DNA from: Callaeas wilsoni
Lineage: Eukaryota; Chordata; Aves; Passeriformes; Callaeidae
NCBI GenBank assembly: GCA_013398955.1
Contig: VWPU01012722.1
Coordinates: 62,001 to 126,000, forward strand
Length of the DNA stretch: 64,000 bases
Direction: 5' to 3'
The position numbers were made by a program, and so were the translations under genes. Shown in pieces: positions 36,301 to 49,592 of the stretch; position 1 is the first letter of the stretch; every line of letters begins with the position of its first letter. The notes beneath the pieces were generated by a model, which saw nothing but the letters and a program-made list of their open reading frames with translations, made no database searches and had not been told where the DNA came from.

Positions 36301-37029
36301 GGATTGTTTTTCTCAGTATTTGTTCAGGAATGCCTGTTTTGCAGGGCTGGTGCTGTGATGGGTAACAGGCAGCAGGTGACTCATGTGGAAGAGAGACCTC
36401 TACAGAAGATCATTTTAGACAGACCTATCTTAAAGTATCCTACCTGGGCAGACTTCATGAAGGTTAGGCACATTATTTTGGGAACCAAACTTCACTGGTT
36501 TGACCGTGGTGGGCTAAGATCAGTTGGACAAAGTCTATTAGAAAAATCTGGAAGAGGATGTCTTTAGTTTCTGTGGAGCAGAAATATAAAAATTTATAAA
36601 AGTGGAGGGTTTCTACCTTATCAGAGGTGGAGAGTTTCCACCTCTTATTTTGTGTTGGCCTTTTTCTGTAGTCTTAATGCCCTCTCACCAAGTCCCATGG
36701 GCTTTAACAATAAACCTCAGGCCTTAGCATTTGCTACAGCTCACTGTTTAACGTGAAAGACTCTTAACCGGGACTTTGCCTGGTTATCCAGTGCTTTTTG
36801 TGCTGTCTCCTGCTACCAAGAGATAGAAGGAAACATCGTTCATCTAGAAAGCTTCCCTTCCAATTCCAGCTTCCAGCAAAAAAAACAATGGACCAGAAAG
36901 GTGACTGCTGCCTCTAGAGAGGAACTGCTACTCCAGTATGGCAGAATTACAACTGTCCACCTGAATTTGAGTGTGAGCAAGCTTCTGTTTTAACCTCTCC
37001 TCTCTCTGTTGCTTTATGTGTCTGCTTAG
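33332..37029. other. No gene supported
   Basis: A minus-strand frame near 34134-34325 (MSMKRESRQREQLAAAQQKK) looks charged and ends near a donor-like AAG-gtgact, but has no credible acceptor. The rest has no recognised repeats or exons. Confidence 0.35.
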
Positions 37030-37104
37030 GCACAGAAGTTGAGCTATCAGAACAGCTACAGCAAGCTGAGAAACCTCAAGCTAGGCTGGTCCAAAGGTAC
37101 ACAG
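37030..37104 (+). CDS. Candidate internal exon (75 bases), plus strand
   Basis: An exceptionally long pyrimidine tract (ctctcctctctctgttgctt and so on) ends in gtctgcttag before the exon. The donor is GTACACAG followed by gtaatgag. One frame reads TEVELSEQLQQAEKPQARLV and then QRYT, glutamine- and glutamate-rich like a coiled coil. Another open frame reads AQKLSYQNSYSKLRNLKLG. No neighbouring exon could be joined with confidence, so which frame, if either, is translated is unknown. It could belong to a plus-strand gene between the 15.6 kb promoter and the 57.5 kb terminal exon. Confidence 0.3.
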
Positions 37105-40100
37105 GTAATGAGTTAAATAAAGCAGCTGTTGATGCAGTTAATAAGGTAGATAAGAGCTTTGCATTTTTCATGTTATTAAGTCTAGGAAAGAATTTGTAAC
37201 ATAGAACTGGCTGCCTGGGCTAGTTTCATTTGCACTGAAACAGCAGAAGTGGCACACCTTGCTCTTAGAGATGGGTGAAAAACTAGCTGGCAAATACCTG
37301 TACTGAACGATGTGCTGCCGTGGCTCTACTACTAGCTCCACTGGAGACAGACAGCTTAAAGCCAAATGGAGTATGTCTCATGATCTGTCTTTTCATGTCC
37401 TCAGCCTACCTTGTCTTTGCTCCACAGATGATGCAATGCTGCAGGTCCATAAAAATGGCAGTTCCAGTACCGCCCACCCCTATATCAGTTTAGTGCTCAC
37501 ACCAGGAGGGTTCCAGCTTCCCAAGCACTCTTTCCAATACTCCCTTCAGCTCATGGCACCTTCCTACAGGGAGGCACATAACACGTGCTCACCCCACAGC
37601 ACACACCTGTTATTATCTGTGCAGATATGGAAGGTCATGGCAGGCAGCACAAAGACATTTGGCACACAGGCCAGCTCATATTTCCATTGTTTAAGAAAAT
37701 GAGTTGTAGACATACCTGTGGTTCGGGCACTAAGGCAGATCTATGTCATCTCTCATTGTTATTAGACAATGAATAATTCTGAAGCCGCTATCACGGGGAG
37801 TTACATCACCTGATCAGATCAGAGCACCATCAGTGTAATCCACAAGCCCAGTAGACCAGGCTGCTCTATATTTGTGTTTATCTCTCATTCTCTGATGCAA
37901 ATACTTCCTATAACAAGAATCTTCATCTAAGGCACGTGGTCCCCAGCTCTTTATCCATGTTTTGCATTTAATGCCATGTCCCTTGTAATTGAGCTGCAGC
38001 TCTCAGAGCAACAGACATGTGGATGCATCCAACAATTCCATACTGTTTCTGTCTGTCTAGTTGCAGTGATGATTCCACCAACCCAGAGCAGACTCAGAAG
38101 TCATAATTTGCATGACTTACTTTTGTTATTCTTACCCACACAAAGAGCTCAGTGTACAGCAGCATATCAAGATGCTTCTGAGGCCTCATTCCTCCAGAGG
38201 CAAGCATGGCAGTTCAGGTTAGAAATCACTGCGCTGAAGCCAGTTGAGTATAGCACAGATATAAAGAAAATTTGGCTTGTACTCCTTCCACAGCAATTGC
38301 CGAGGTACACCAGGTATTTTGTGTTGTGCCTTTAGACATGTGCCATGATATTTGAGTCAAATGTCTTCTTTCTTCTATTTGTATATTTTTGACATCTCTC
38401 TGTGTTTTACACCTTCAAACTGCCATACGTATACTATTGTGCAGTTGTATGTTTGTATCCTAGAGGTCAATGAGGAATAAGGACACCTGACAAATATGGG
38501 ACTCTCTGTCCTGTCTCTTTTGGCTTTGGGACAAGCAGAGCTGCTTTGAGGTACCAGAAGAAAGCACAGCAAGGCTTTTTAAAATCAGACTGAAGGCACA
38601 CATGATTAGAGTGCTTTCAGGTGGCACTTCAGCATGTAAGAGTTGAATTGATTTTCTTTGGTTTAGCCATTCAAGTCACAAAATGGGTTAAATACAAATG
38701 TAATAATTTTACGATGTATCCACTAGATGGTAGCCTATCCTTATCCTTGCCATTTACCAATTCCATAAAGACATTTTATACAATGACCAATGATCCATTC
38801 CATCTCAAGAAATCTCATTGTGTATATTCCTACTATCAAGGAGATACTTTCCCAGTGGATCCCAGCATACGAGCAGGGAAATGCAACTCATAAAAATTCC
38901 TCCTCATCAGAAATGCCTTTGTCCACAGTCTCAGTTCAGATCTGGTGCAGGTTTTAGTGACTCTTAGGAAGTATCCAAGCAGTATAACCTATATAATCCT
39001 GGCATCTGCGGTTACATTTTTGTTATTATTTCAGATTCAGAGCAGTCATTCACATTGGTCAGCAATAGTTTTCCTGCTTACATTGGCACCTAAAATTATG
39101 ATATTTTCTAATTTTAAGAAAGCTTATCTAGAGCATGATTAGCCTTTTACTAAAGGTCAAATTCTATACAGAAGGTCTAAGAGGTTTTTCTGCATAACAT
39201 TTTGGAAAGAGGTAATAGATAGTGGGTCAATGTGTAAGTCTTTCTCTGAGCCTTCCTGAAAAAGATCAGGATAATCATGAATTTTTGTGCCTCCTAAGCA
39301 AAACACATTTCTTTGATCTATTTTTTTCTTAATACATATAAGAAAGGAGAGAGAGAAAGGAAGAGACATACATTATTAAGAAGTACCATCCCTCTTCACA
39401 ATGGTATCTATGTACCAACAAAGATAAATGCAATCGCCAAGGACTTTAAAGGAGAATTGAAAACAAAAATTACAGTGTTTTGTGCTGTGTGTGGCATAAA
39501 CTGGTTGAAATAAAAGCATGCCACACAGCAGCTTTTCTGCTGTGCATGCCTCTAATCTCCATCCTCGCGGTGCTGCCAGGTAGGAGGTCGCAGAGAGCAG
39601 CAGGTGTTTGACAGACATTTCACTTTAATGGCATTATATCAACATGCCACAAAATGTCACAGTTACCTTTAATTAGCTGCATAAGCATTTTATGCTCATA
39701 TATATATACATATATATATTATATATATGTATATATAAATATATTTTAAGCAATTCCACTCCAAGCTGGTTTCACCAGCCCCTGCAAGGGACTCCAGATG
39801 TGTCCGAAGATCAGTACTCACCAAGGCAGCTGACAGGTCTCAGACACTGAGGTTGAAGGCATTCAGGTGAAAACCTGGGACAGAAGACATCTCGAAGAGC
39901 CAGCATGAGCCCTGACTTCTGTCCAACATAGGGAGGTGACCATCAGCCATTACAGTGTGGCACAGATTGCAGGCTATTCTTAGCCTCAAAAACACACTGA
40001 CTCGATACAAGTATATTTGCAGTGCCTTTGTGTCGTGAACTTCGCTACTAAAACTTTTTTTAAAAATAATAAAATTAACACAAGCCTAGTTGGCAGGATT

Positions 40101-43100
40101 CCTATGTGCAGATCTGGAAGTACGTTTACACCCTAAATTGTTTTTACTCAGCAACTGAAAATGCTTCCCTAGTTTCTGCATCTCATTTGTATGATACACG
40201 GCAGTTAATAGAACACTTAGGAGAGTTGTTAAAAATGCTCATTCCATACCATCTTTGCCATTTTTATATTATACCAAGGGGAGTGAAGCTCACTAATGCA
40301 ATACTAAAGCCCTTCAGAGTTCTTACTACTGTACTTTTCCTGCTTGGTTCATGTACCATGGGTTCATATAATGCGGTCTGAAGGAAAAGAAAGGAAATAT
40401 CATAAGGAAAGTCTCCTCTGACTTAACTTGTGCTTGGTCATTCAGTCAAGACCAGGTAGAAAGGAAGCTGACCAGAAGCACATGGCGTTTTTCACCCTTC
40501 CTTCTACCCATTATCACAGATGAGCCACCGGCATTGCTGACGGGCTCAGCTTTGGGCAGCCCTGGGTCTGCACTGGAGCTGCCTGGAACTGGGTCTGCCC
40601 CACATGGCAGCAGCTCCTGGTCTCATCTCACAGAAACCAATCCTGCAGCTGCCCTGCTGCCAAAACCTTGACACATAAACCAAATACATTTACTTCTTCA
40701 TCACATCAAAAAAACCTCCACATATTTCTACATTTAGGATTATTATAGTGACTCGCCCTACCACACTAAAAATGTGCTTAGTTGTTCTCCTCTGATGCAG
40801 GCCTTATTGCTATTCCTGGATAATTCACAGTCTGGAGGACTGTCTCCTTCATATCCTACATCCCCCACCAGACATATCAAAATCCCAGAAGAAAATAAAA
40901 TGGAGAAATGCAGCCAATTGCAAAATGTGCTCATCAGTTGTTAAATTTTAAGTGCTAATATCTGACATAAGAAAATGGAGGACTGTAGTGTGATCTCAGG
41001 CATTTTGTACTGGCACAGGAAGAATGCAAACACGCTGATGTTTGAGGAGAAGTCCCCAAGCAGCACTGTTGATCATTTAATGTAAAGATCTGCTCAGAAT
41101 TTAATTACCTTTAAACAAAAAATAGGTGAGCACTATCTTGATTTTTAAAGAGAGAAAAAGAAAGTAGAGATTACACAGTCCCACAATAAGCATCAATAAT
41201 GTTCATGCTGCAGCTACAGCATTTTGTACACTTAGTTTTGGAAGGGATACAGCAGAGGCAGGAAACAAGATGAGTAGGAACCTGATATGGTTTCAGTATG
41301 AAAGGAACCGAAGAGAACGGGACAGTTTAGCACAGAGAGACGAATAGGAACAGGCAAACTGCTGTACTTAGTGTGTTATAAAGCAGGAAAATGAGATGTT
41401 CATAGTTATCGTAGACTACACTGAATTATTCTGAAAGGCTGGTAAAAGGAAACACCTTCTACATACCCTCCAATTAATCTCGTTGTACCAAGGTAAAATC
41501 AATGTTAAGCCCTAGTATGATCCAAAAGAAGATTCTTCAGAAAATCCAGCTCTGCTCCTGATTTGAATCTGAATTTTATAGCTAGAGTGAACTTGAATGT
41601 ATCTGTTAAAAAGTATTGACTCGTCAAAAAGAGAATATATGTTGCAGAAACAAGAGTTCAAAAATTACATCTATATTTCACGTTTATCTGCTTCTGTGCA
41701 CTATACACAAAGGTCACAGTTCCCACTTAACATGACCACACTTATAAATTTAAAGAACAGCTTCTACTCCTAAGAACCTTCTTAGGCAAATAAGTCTTTA
41801 ACTATTTACGGCTTGCTTTATAGCCACTGTAACTGTCAAGAGAAAATGTTTCCTTTGAAATGGCATTCTCTTTCCAGACTTCGATATCTTATTTAATCCA
41901 AAATACCACAGAAGGGTCAGCAAGGCCTAAATCCCAGTGTTTATGCCAACCCTGACAAGTAGGTGCAGCAGAACAGCAGTGAAGTGTGGACAGGTGCCTC
42001 CCTGTGCTCAGTGGATGCCATTGATCCCACCCAGCAGAACCCACATCGACAAAAATGTTCACCTTTTTGAGGCAGAAGGCCAGTCCCCCTTCCTCGTGTG
42101 CCCTTCCACCCCGGTGTAGGTATGCTGGCAGGACTGCACACCAACCTCCTCCTACCAGAGTAAATTGCCAAAGATGGAACGCAACCAGTGGCTTGGATTA
42201 GTGATCACCACGGTGGGGCAAAAGCAAATCCCCAGTGCAGACAAGCCCTAGCTGAGATCTATGAGGAATTCAAACTGGGCTGAGATGATTTATTGGTAAG
42301 TCAATCAACTTGAAATTGATTTTGATTTGCGCTCTCTCAAACACTTCACATGCAGACTGGTGTTAGCTCCATAACCAGAAAGTGAGTTTCATTTTAAAAA
42401 AATAATTTTCAAAATACTTTGTTGCAACATGAAAACTTGAAAGAAACTAATTTCTATACTGCTCCTTAGATGTAGAAACTTTCACTCGTTGTTCATATAG
42501 TATGAAAGGCAAACATTCCAGCATCACTGGCAGCAGGATTTTTAAGGTAGCTTTTGATCCTTGGGGGGCTAATGATCATTAAATAATGACATATAAACCC
42601 AAGCCACATTGTGCTGGATAATCTTTCTGCAACCAGGCAGTTACATCCACATAACACAGTGATGTGACTATTGATTACACTATAGGCTAAGCCACGGCTA
42701 TTTAATTAATTTCTGTGGAGGTCTACTGGGTAATTTGCTGAGTAGTGCTCTGCAGGAAGCACTCTGGCAGCTACTATATGTTGACTTCAGGGCTGATAAC
42801 TCTGATAGCAACCAGCAGCTGTTCCCCAGGAGACTGGGATGACGCAAGAAATACAAGATTTCTTCAGGACATCTCATGTCTTGGTGCAATCTGGGTGAGA
42901 TTTCCTCATGGGCCAAATCAAGTTGAAAACCTGCTGTTGAGGCATCTCTGGTTTTAGTGATGCCTTGCAGAGGCTGACCTGGAACAGAGACTAGACAGAG
43001 TGAAAGGATAAAGGGTAGGGATTTATTGAAAGGCCTTCACAGGGTACACCTTGGGCAGTGCAGGAGTCTCACAAGGACTACACCCAAGATGGACACAGTC

Positions 43101-46100
43101 ACGTTTTTGGGACAGATATAAGTTTTGTCCATTTGCATATCAGAGGTTAATTGTCCAGTTACAGCTTCAGGCAGTGGAGTCCCATTCTCCCAGTTTGCTT
43201 CCCCCCAACTCACTTTTGTTTAAATTTCTCGGGGCCTGAAACAGTGAGGTGTCCTTGATTCTCAGGCCTAGAGAGGAATTGTTGTGTCTGACAAAAATGG
43301 GAAAAGCAGTTGCTAACACTCTATATGGAGCTCAGAGTTATATACTAAAGAATTGCAGGATTACAAATATATGAAAATATAAAAGCTAAAATCCTAAGAC
43401 ATCATTAGCACTCACATCTTCTGCCTCAAGTGGTTCCTCACTCAATGTGGGTTTTCTCCCCACATGCTTTCCTCACTTTCTGTTCCCACCAAACTGTGGA
43501 AGTGCTACTCCATACAGCACCTTGTTATATATATTCCCATGTTACAGGTGAGGAGGTGCTGGCCTATAGTGAAGGTCCCTAAGCATGTGCAAGTGCCTTG
43601 ACCCTATTGATTACAGCAAGATTTATTAACTAAACCCATCCAAAAATCCATGCAGGGTTTTTCAGCTGCAGCTATTTATGCCAAAATCCCACATTTGGAT
43701 CATCCCGTCACAACCTCTCAGCTCCTGTCTCAAACCCTTCAGGACTTTTCTGTACAGAATTGTCTACATCTTCAGTTCTAATTTCATCAAGAGCCTTTTA
43801 GGGCTGCCCTCAAGCACTGTACTCTTGACAGAGGTGAGCAGGTTGGCACCAATTTCATGCATCCACCTGGCAGTTTCTCTTGGAGCAGACATTTATCCAC
43901 ACCTCACCTTTTTGAGTGACTCAACATAAAAAGTGGTCTGAGTGCTAGTCAGCAAGGTGGACACTACATACAGGCCACTCAGCAGTGTGGGTAGTAAGGG
44001 TACCATTCCCTGTGCTACTTTTCCAAGATGTTATCTGTCACAGAGAGACAGAGGAGTAATCCATCCCTTCCTCTGCCAGAGAAACAGAGGAAGCAGCCTG
44101 GAGACAGCTGTGTGATGGCAGAGGGATGGAGGACAGGAGCACTCTTCCTCCTGGGAAAGATGTCTCAATGTGGCGTAACTATGTGTGAAACAGGTCTCAG
44201 AGAGAGAGAAAATCATAATTTTAGATATCATTCAGTGAGAGATTGCTTTGAATTCAGGATGTTCTTCCAGCAGAAACCTCACTAGTTGGATGTTTGGATA
44301 AGATGCATCCCATGCAAAAGGCAACATTCACTGCAGGATGGAGAGGGAACAGATGTGCACATCACCACGCACAGGGTAGTGCACCAGGTGGTAAAAATCA
44401 CCATTCAAATCATCTAAGGCGGCCAAGGAAACGGTAGACAGGTTGTCCCCCGGGATCTGAGCAGGACAGCACCTGTGCTGCATGAGAGGGAGAAGGCTCT
44501 CACTGGTCTTTAGAGAGGCTCCAGTGCTCCATAGCAAGGGAGAGTTGAGGGTTTGGACCTGTTATTGCGTGAAATTGTTTTTTGTGGCACAAAGTAGTCT
44601 TCCTACATCCTGGAGGGGGTTGGACACCACCCTGGCACCTCTTGAACAGAGAACAGCTCTGCTGGGCCACTGCCAACCCCGTTGTGCCCCTGGTGCTGCA
44701 GGGGAAGCATGGGACACCAAACCCAGGGCTGCACACATAACCCAGACCTAAGGACTGGGAGCACTAAGGAAAAGCGTGTTACTGGAGTGAGAGTCCTTCT
44801 GTGTTGGCCCAGCACGAGCTCAGCTGCTTTGGACCCTCTCTGGGAGATACTTGGATGCTACAAAGACCTACCATCACAGGTTCTGAAAATTGATATTTGG
44901 GCTGAAAGCTGTGTACCTGAGTTCTGAGGAGCTTCTCATGTCCTGAACATGCAGAAAGTCTGTGGTGGAGCTGGGGATTCACCCTGAATCTCAAGCTGGA
45001 ATGACTGAACCACTTTTCTTCCTTCTCAACTCACTGGAGACAAGAGTAAAACGAGTTTCAGACTTGTCATTTAGTGCTCAGGCAGCCTCTGAGTTGTCGT
45101 AGATTTAATTCAGGTACACCGACAGTGCACAGAATAAATTGCATCAAATATCTAGGGCTACTGAGGGAAGGCAGCTGCCATTTTTTCATGTTTTTATACA
45201 TAAAAAAATACAAAATACAAAAAAAAATTGGTAAAGCTTTTTCCCATTCTTTAGGGGCAAAAAAAAGGTCAATTTTTATCTGTCAAGTTTTCCTTCTTGA
45301 TTTTTAATGTGTTTTTAAATGGATTATGCAGACTTCATCCCAGGCATGCAATAATTATTCTGTCAATGAACAACTTACAGCCAGGGCATTTAATCGGGAA
45401 CTTTTCACATACACTCATTTTCAAATACATAAATAAATTATCTCAGAAGCAGCTGAACCCAGTATTAGTAGCTGAAATACTCTTGCATATTTCTGAAGTT
45501 CACAGTCCCGTTGCCTGAGGAAAGAGCAAGAGAGTGTGAGACATTAGAAAGTGGCCGAGGAATACTGAATTGGTTGGAAAAGCTGCCTCTCCCCCTTTGG
45601 TACCCACGCTTGCTGTGACAGCACCCAGCAGAGCTTGGCTTTGGTAGCAGAATGGCATTAAAATGTGATTGCTACAAAGGTGACCAGCTGGATACATGGA
45701 CTTAGGTTGTGTGGAGTTTTTTCTCAGGACACGAAAGAAAAGAGGAACCCTTAACCAAAGCAAGCTGAAATGAAGAGGCCATGGTCCATGGTCTAGGCCA
45801 GCTTGGAAGAAAGAACATGGCTAAAAGCCATGTGGTGTGAGAGGCCTCCTTTTATATTCACTTATCACCAGCTGCATATTGACTAGTTAAATCCTCATGG
45901 GTGAAACAAACACATAGATTATTTTTTCTGGCAGCTGAAGTGAAATGTTATTGATTTGACAGCATTTCAGATAAATCGCATACAGATCTAGAATGCAAGA
46001 TTTGCGTGACAAAAACTACAGTTTGAAAGAAACTCAGAAAACTCCATCAATAGCTACTGATAGAGCTGAATATCCAGAGGGAATGTATAAAGTGGTATAA

Positions 46101-48780
46101 AGCTTTTGGGAGGAGCAAGTGGAGGCTGGGTCAGAAGATTGCAAGATTGCCTGTAAGGAATATGTGATAAATGTAGATTTTGAAATGCCTCTACTTTCGA
46201 TTGTGCATAGAAGTCGGCTGAAACAAAGAACTGGAACATTTCTAAAATTTAAAAATTTTATTTCAGCAGCAAGTGTTTGCTTGTTTGTTCAAAAGGGAAA
46301 GTGGGATGGCACAAGATTGCCTGTATGTATTTGGAAGACAGTCTGAAAAGAAATCCTGGGGGTGTCAGTATGGACATTTGTAAGTTTTGTATGATACTGT
46401 GGCAGGCCCAACCAAGAAGAGATACAGTGGAATGGAGAAGATAGGTCCTAAATGGAAGAGATAAAACTGACCAGCTGGGTTTGAGACTCTTTTTTTCTTT
46501 GCTATTTGGCCTCATGATGTCTATAAACGCATAAACCAGCTCCACTGTTACTATTATCAGAACAGTACCGTAATTTAGTCTTTGACCTACAATTCTCGCT
46601 TCATTACTTTTCCAAGAAACAAAGCTGAGGTGGAGCAGCAGGTGGAGTCTCTCGCAGGGTGCTTCCTCCCTGGAGCAGGAGGTGTGTGACTGGAAGCCAG
46701 AGTCAGCTCCTCAGTCAGCTCCCCAGGGCAGACAGTTTAAACAGACCTTGTGTGTGAAAACAAGTAACGGTTTTGGGAAGCTGAAAGTAGATCACGTCTC
46801 TTGGTTTATTAGCTCTAGCCCACAGGTCTCTCAGATACTACTGTCTGAAAAGACCTTCCAGAAGTTCATCAAGTGCCATCTTCCAGTCTGGTAGGATTTT
46901 TGATTTCATTGTTAAAAAGCTGATCCAGGATCTATTTTTGCTAAAACCCTTTTTTGAGTGCCTGTGCTTAACTGACTCACAGCTTTTTTTTTCTGAGCAT
47001 GAGCAAGTCAAAATCTTCTAGTGTTTTCTTTGCGAAGAGCTCCCACAGTCTTCATGCCATTGTAGCACCTGTTCATAGCATGTTTTTTAGGTTAGGTTCA
47101 TCCTTCTTGAACTGCGATGACCCCAAATGTGTGCAACATTCCAGTTTAAAACTCTTTCACTATTTATAAGAAGTTGTTAATAAATAGCAGTTTACCCAAC
47201 TAATTATTTGACGGGGAAGACAAGATATGCGCTCAGCTCCCAAAGGCCCTTGAGTCATTTCTTGCACTAAAAAACACAAGCAAGAATATATGGCAAGACC
47301 ATTGGTGTGTAAATAATTATAACACCCTCACTGCTGAGCCTTTGAGTTTGAATTTTTGGTTAGGCTGATTGCTCATTGAAAAGGGAATAAATGGGCTCAT
47401 TTCTAGAGATGTGATGTATTCAGTGACAGTTCTGAACTCATGGATACATCTCCCTGATCTCTTTTTAGTTTAGCCTGTGAACAAATGAGTTTTCTGTAAT
47501 GATCATATTTGATTATCTCTCAATATATGTATTGGATAGTTTGTTTCTTCAATGGTGTGCTGATGATGGAAAACTATTTATTATGTCCATATTATTTAGG
47601 ATAATATTAATAAGCCTTCATGGTAAATTAAGACCTTTCCTTCAGTACTGCCACGCTGACACCATCTCAAATGTAGTATTAACTTGCAAGTGATAAAAAA
47701 GAAATGCCATCCATCTAGTCTGTGGTCTCTAAGGAGGGAACCAGAAGACAGACTACTCCAAGCTTGCTTGCTTATGATATAAATAATGATTCTTTTACCC
47801 TTCAGTTGCTTTTTCTTGTGTATGTGCATTTTCTTCTTGCCTTCTCTCCTTGCATTTTAAGATGACTGGGGCACAGCAAACAACATCAGCAAGTCATTTG
47901 GTGCAAGAGGTGTGTAACTGTTGAGAAAAACTGTCAGTATTGGGACCCAAGAGCCACACTATGCATCTCTCATTTTACATAGCACATTTTGTTTTGTCTG
48001 CATTTTGGTTTAGTCTGATTCAAAGCATCCAAAATTACTAAGATTTGGCATAAGCCACAGTTTCCCCTTTTCAATCAGCAACAAGTCCCTTTTTCTCTAA
48101 AAATATGCAGCTGGACATTTGTATAATTTTTCTGCCAAACATTTTGTTATTTTGGATTGTGGTTTTTCATGAGTAAATAATTTGGGGCACATTGGGTATG
48201 TCCTTCTTCTTTCGTCCTTCTTCCTTCTTCAAATACTGTGGAAACTTGTTAACATTTTAGAGTGAAGTAGCAGAAATTGTTGCTCAACAGTAGCTTATTC
48301 TACAGAATTCACTTAATTTACTTGAAATCTTCGCATGGATTTGTTCACCTAATTGGTAACATGTGAATCTATCTTATTAGACATTTGCTTTTTGCCATTA
48401 GGTCTGGAACACTTTTTGACAGCCGCTGTCGCACAGGGTAACGTTTGTATACAGTAAATGGAGGCTTAGCAATTGCATATCATCCTCTACCCCAGAGAAC
48501 CAAAAAATGATGATTCCTGATGCACACAGATGCTTTTTGTCTTCAGGGAAATACCAAGCAACTCTCTTTGCACCAGCCTCTGATGCTGTTAATGTTCATA
48601 ATTACTATATGTTTTCATAATAGCATATTAAGGTTTTTTCCTTCTTTATTAGCATTTTCATTAGCCTTTGTTTACTTCCTAAAATGAACCCAAGTTCATT
48701 TTAGTTTGCTTTCTTGCTTTCTTAACTTTTTCCAACATTAGTAATTATCAACAAGTTGCTTTATTTTAGGCTGGAACGTT
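37105..48780. other. No gene supported; long non-coding stretch
   Basis: It contains an AT dinucleotide repeat at 39.7 kb and AT-rich blocks (for example 42.56-42.72 kb) that could be regulatory. A splice-bounded open stretch at 42830-42894 on the plus strand was judged too weak to call. No retroelement was recognised until the CR1 copy at 48.8 kb. Confidence 0.4.
39696..39746. repeat. AT microsatellite
   Basis: An imperfect (TA)n tract of about 50 bases, interrupted by single C or G bases. It is nearly palindromic. Confidence 0.9.
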
Positions 48781-48789
48781 AACAAGCTT

Positions 48790-49592
48790 AAGCTATATTC
48801 TCTTTAAGGCTGCGGCCCGTTTAAGCAGGTCCTGCACTTGGCTCTGAACAGCTCCATGACACATTGCTACAGGATGGGGGGAGAGTGGCTGCAAAGCTGG
48901 CAGCCAAAAGGGACCTGGGGGTGCTGGTCAACAGCCAGCTGAACATGAGCCAGCTGTGCCCAGGTGCCCAAGAAGGCAATGGCATCCCGGCCTGTATCAG
49001 CAACAGTGTGGCCAGCAGGACCAGGGCAGGGATTGTCCCTCTGTACTCATCACTGATGAGGCCACACCTTGAATCCTGTGTTGTTTTGGACGCCTAACTA
49101 TAAGAAAGATGTTGAGATGCTGGAGTGTGTCCAGAGAAGGCCATGGAGCTGGTGGAGGGTTTGGAGTACAAGTCTGATGAGGAAGGGCTGAGGAAGCTAG
49201 GCTTGTTTGGTCTGAAGAAAAGGAGGCTCAGGGGGGACCTTATCACTCTCTACAGCTGTCTGAAAGGAGGTCGTGGGTGGGGGTTGGTCTCAAGGTGGGG
49301 GTTGGTCTCTTCTCCCATGTAGCAAGTCACAAGGGAAGAAGAAATGGTCTCAGGTTGTGCCAGGGGAGGTTTGGATTGGATATTAGAAAAAAATTCTTCT
49401 CGGAAAGGTTTGTCGAGCATTGGAACACGTTGTCCAGTGAGGTGGTTGAGTCATCGCTCCTGGATGTACTTAAAAGATGTGTAGCTGTGGCACTTGGGAA
49501 CATGGTTCAGAGGTGGACTTCGCAATGCTTCATTAACAGTTGGACTTGATGATCTTAGAGGTTTTTTCCCAACCTAAATTATTCTGTGATCC
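48790..49592 (+). mobile_element. CR1 LINE fragment, ORF2 end and 3' UTR, sense
   Basis: The translation shows the CR1 ORF2 C-terminal order: [15 protein letters not shown], then [14 protein letters not shown], then LMRPHLESC, then LRKLGLFGLKKRRLRGDLI and LYSCLKGG, in more than one frame. The end ttggacttgatgatcttaga ggttttttcccaacctaaat tattctgtgat is the classic avian CR1 3' terminus. The copy is 5' truncated and frameshifted near 49.10 and 49.32 kb, so it cannot be active. The upstream limit is approximate. The short open frames at 48821-49549 belong to this element and are not genes. Confidence 0.95.
49276..49309 (+). repeat. 18-base tandem duplication inside the CR1 copy
   Basis: The unit ggtgggggttggtctc occurs at 49276-49291 and 49294-49309. 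Being 18 bases in period, it adds six residues in frame (WGLVSR then WGLVS). It is private to this copy as far as I can tell. Confidence 0.85.

Noticed and set aside
42830..42894. Plus-strand splice-bounded segment reading ETGMTQEIQDFFRTSHVLV
   Set aside because: Two frames are open, the acceptor is only moderate, and nothing joins it. Segments of this quality are expected by chance dozens of times in 64 kb.
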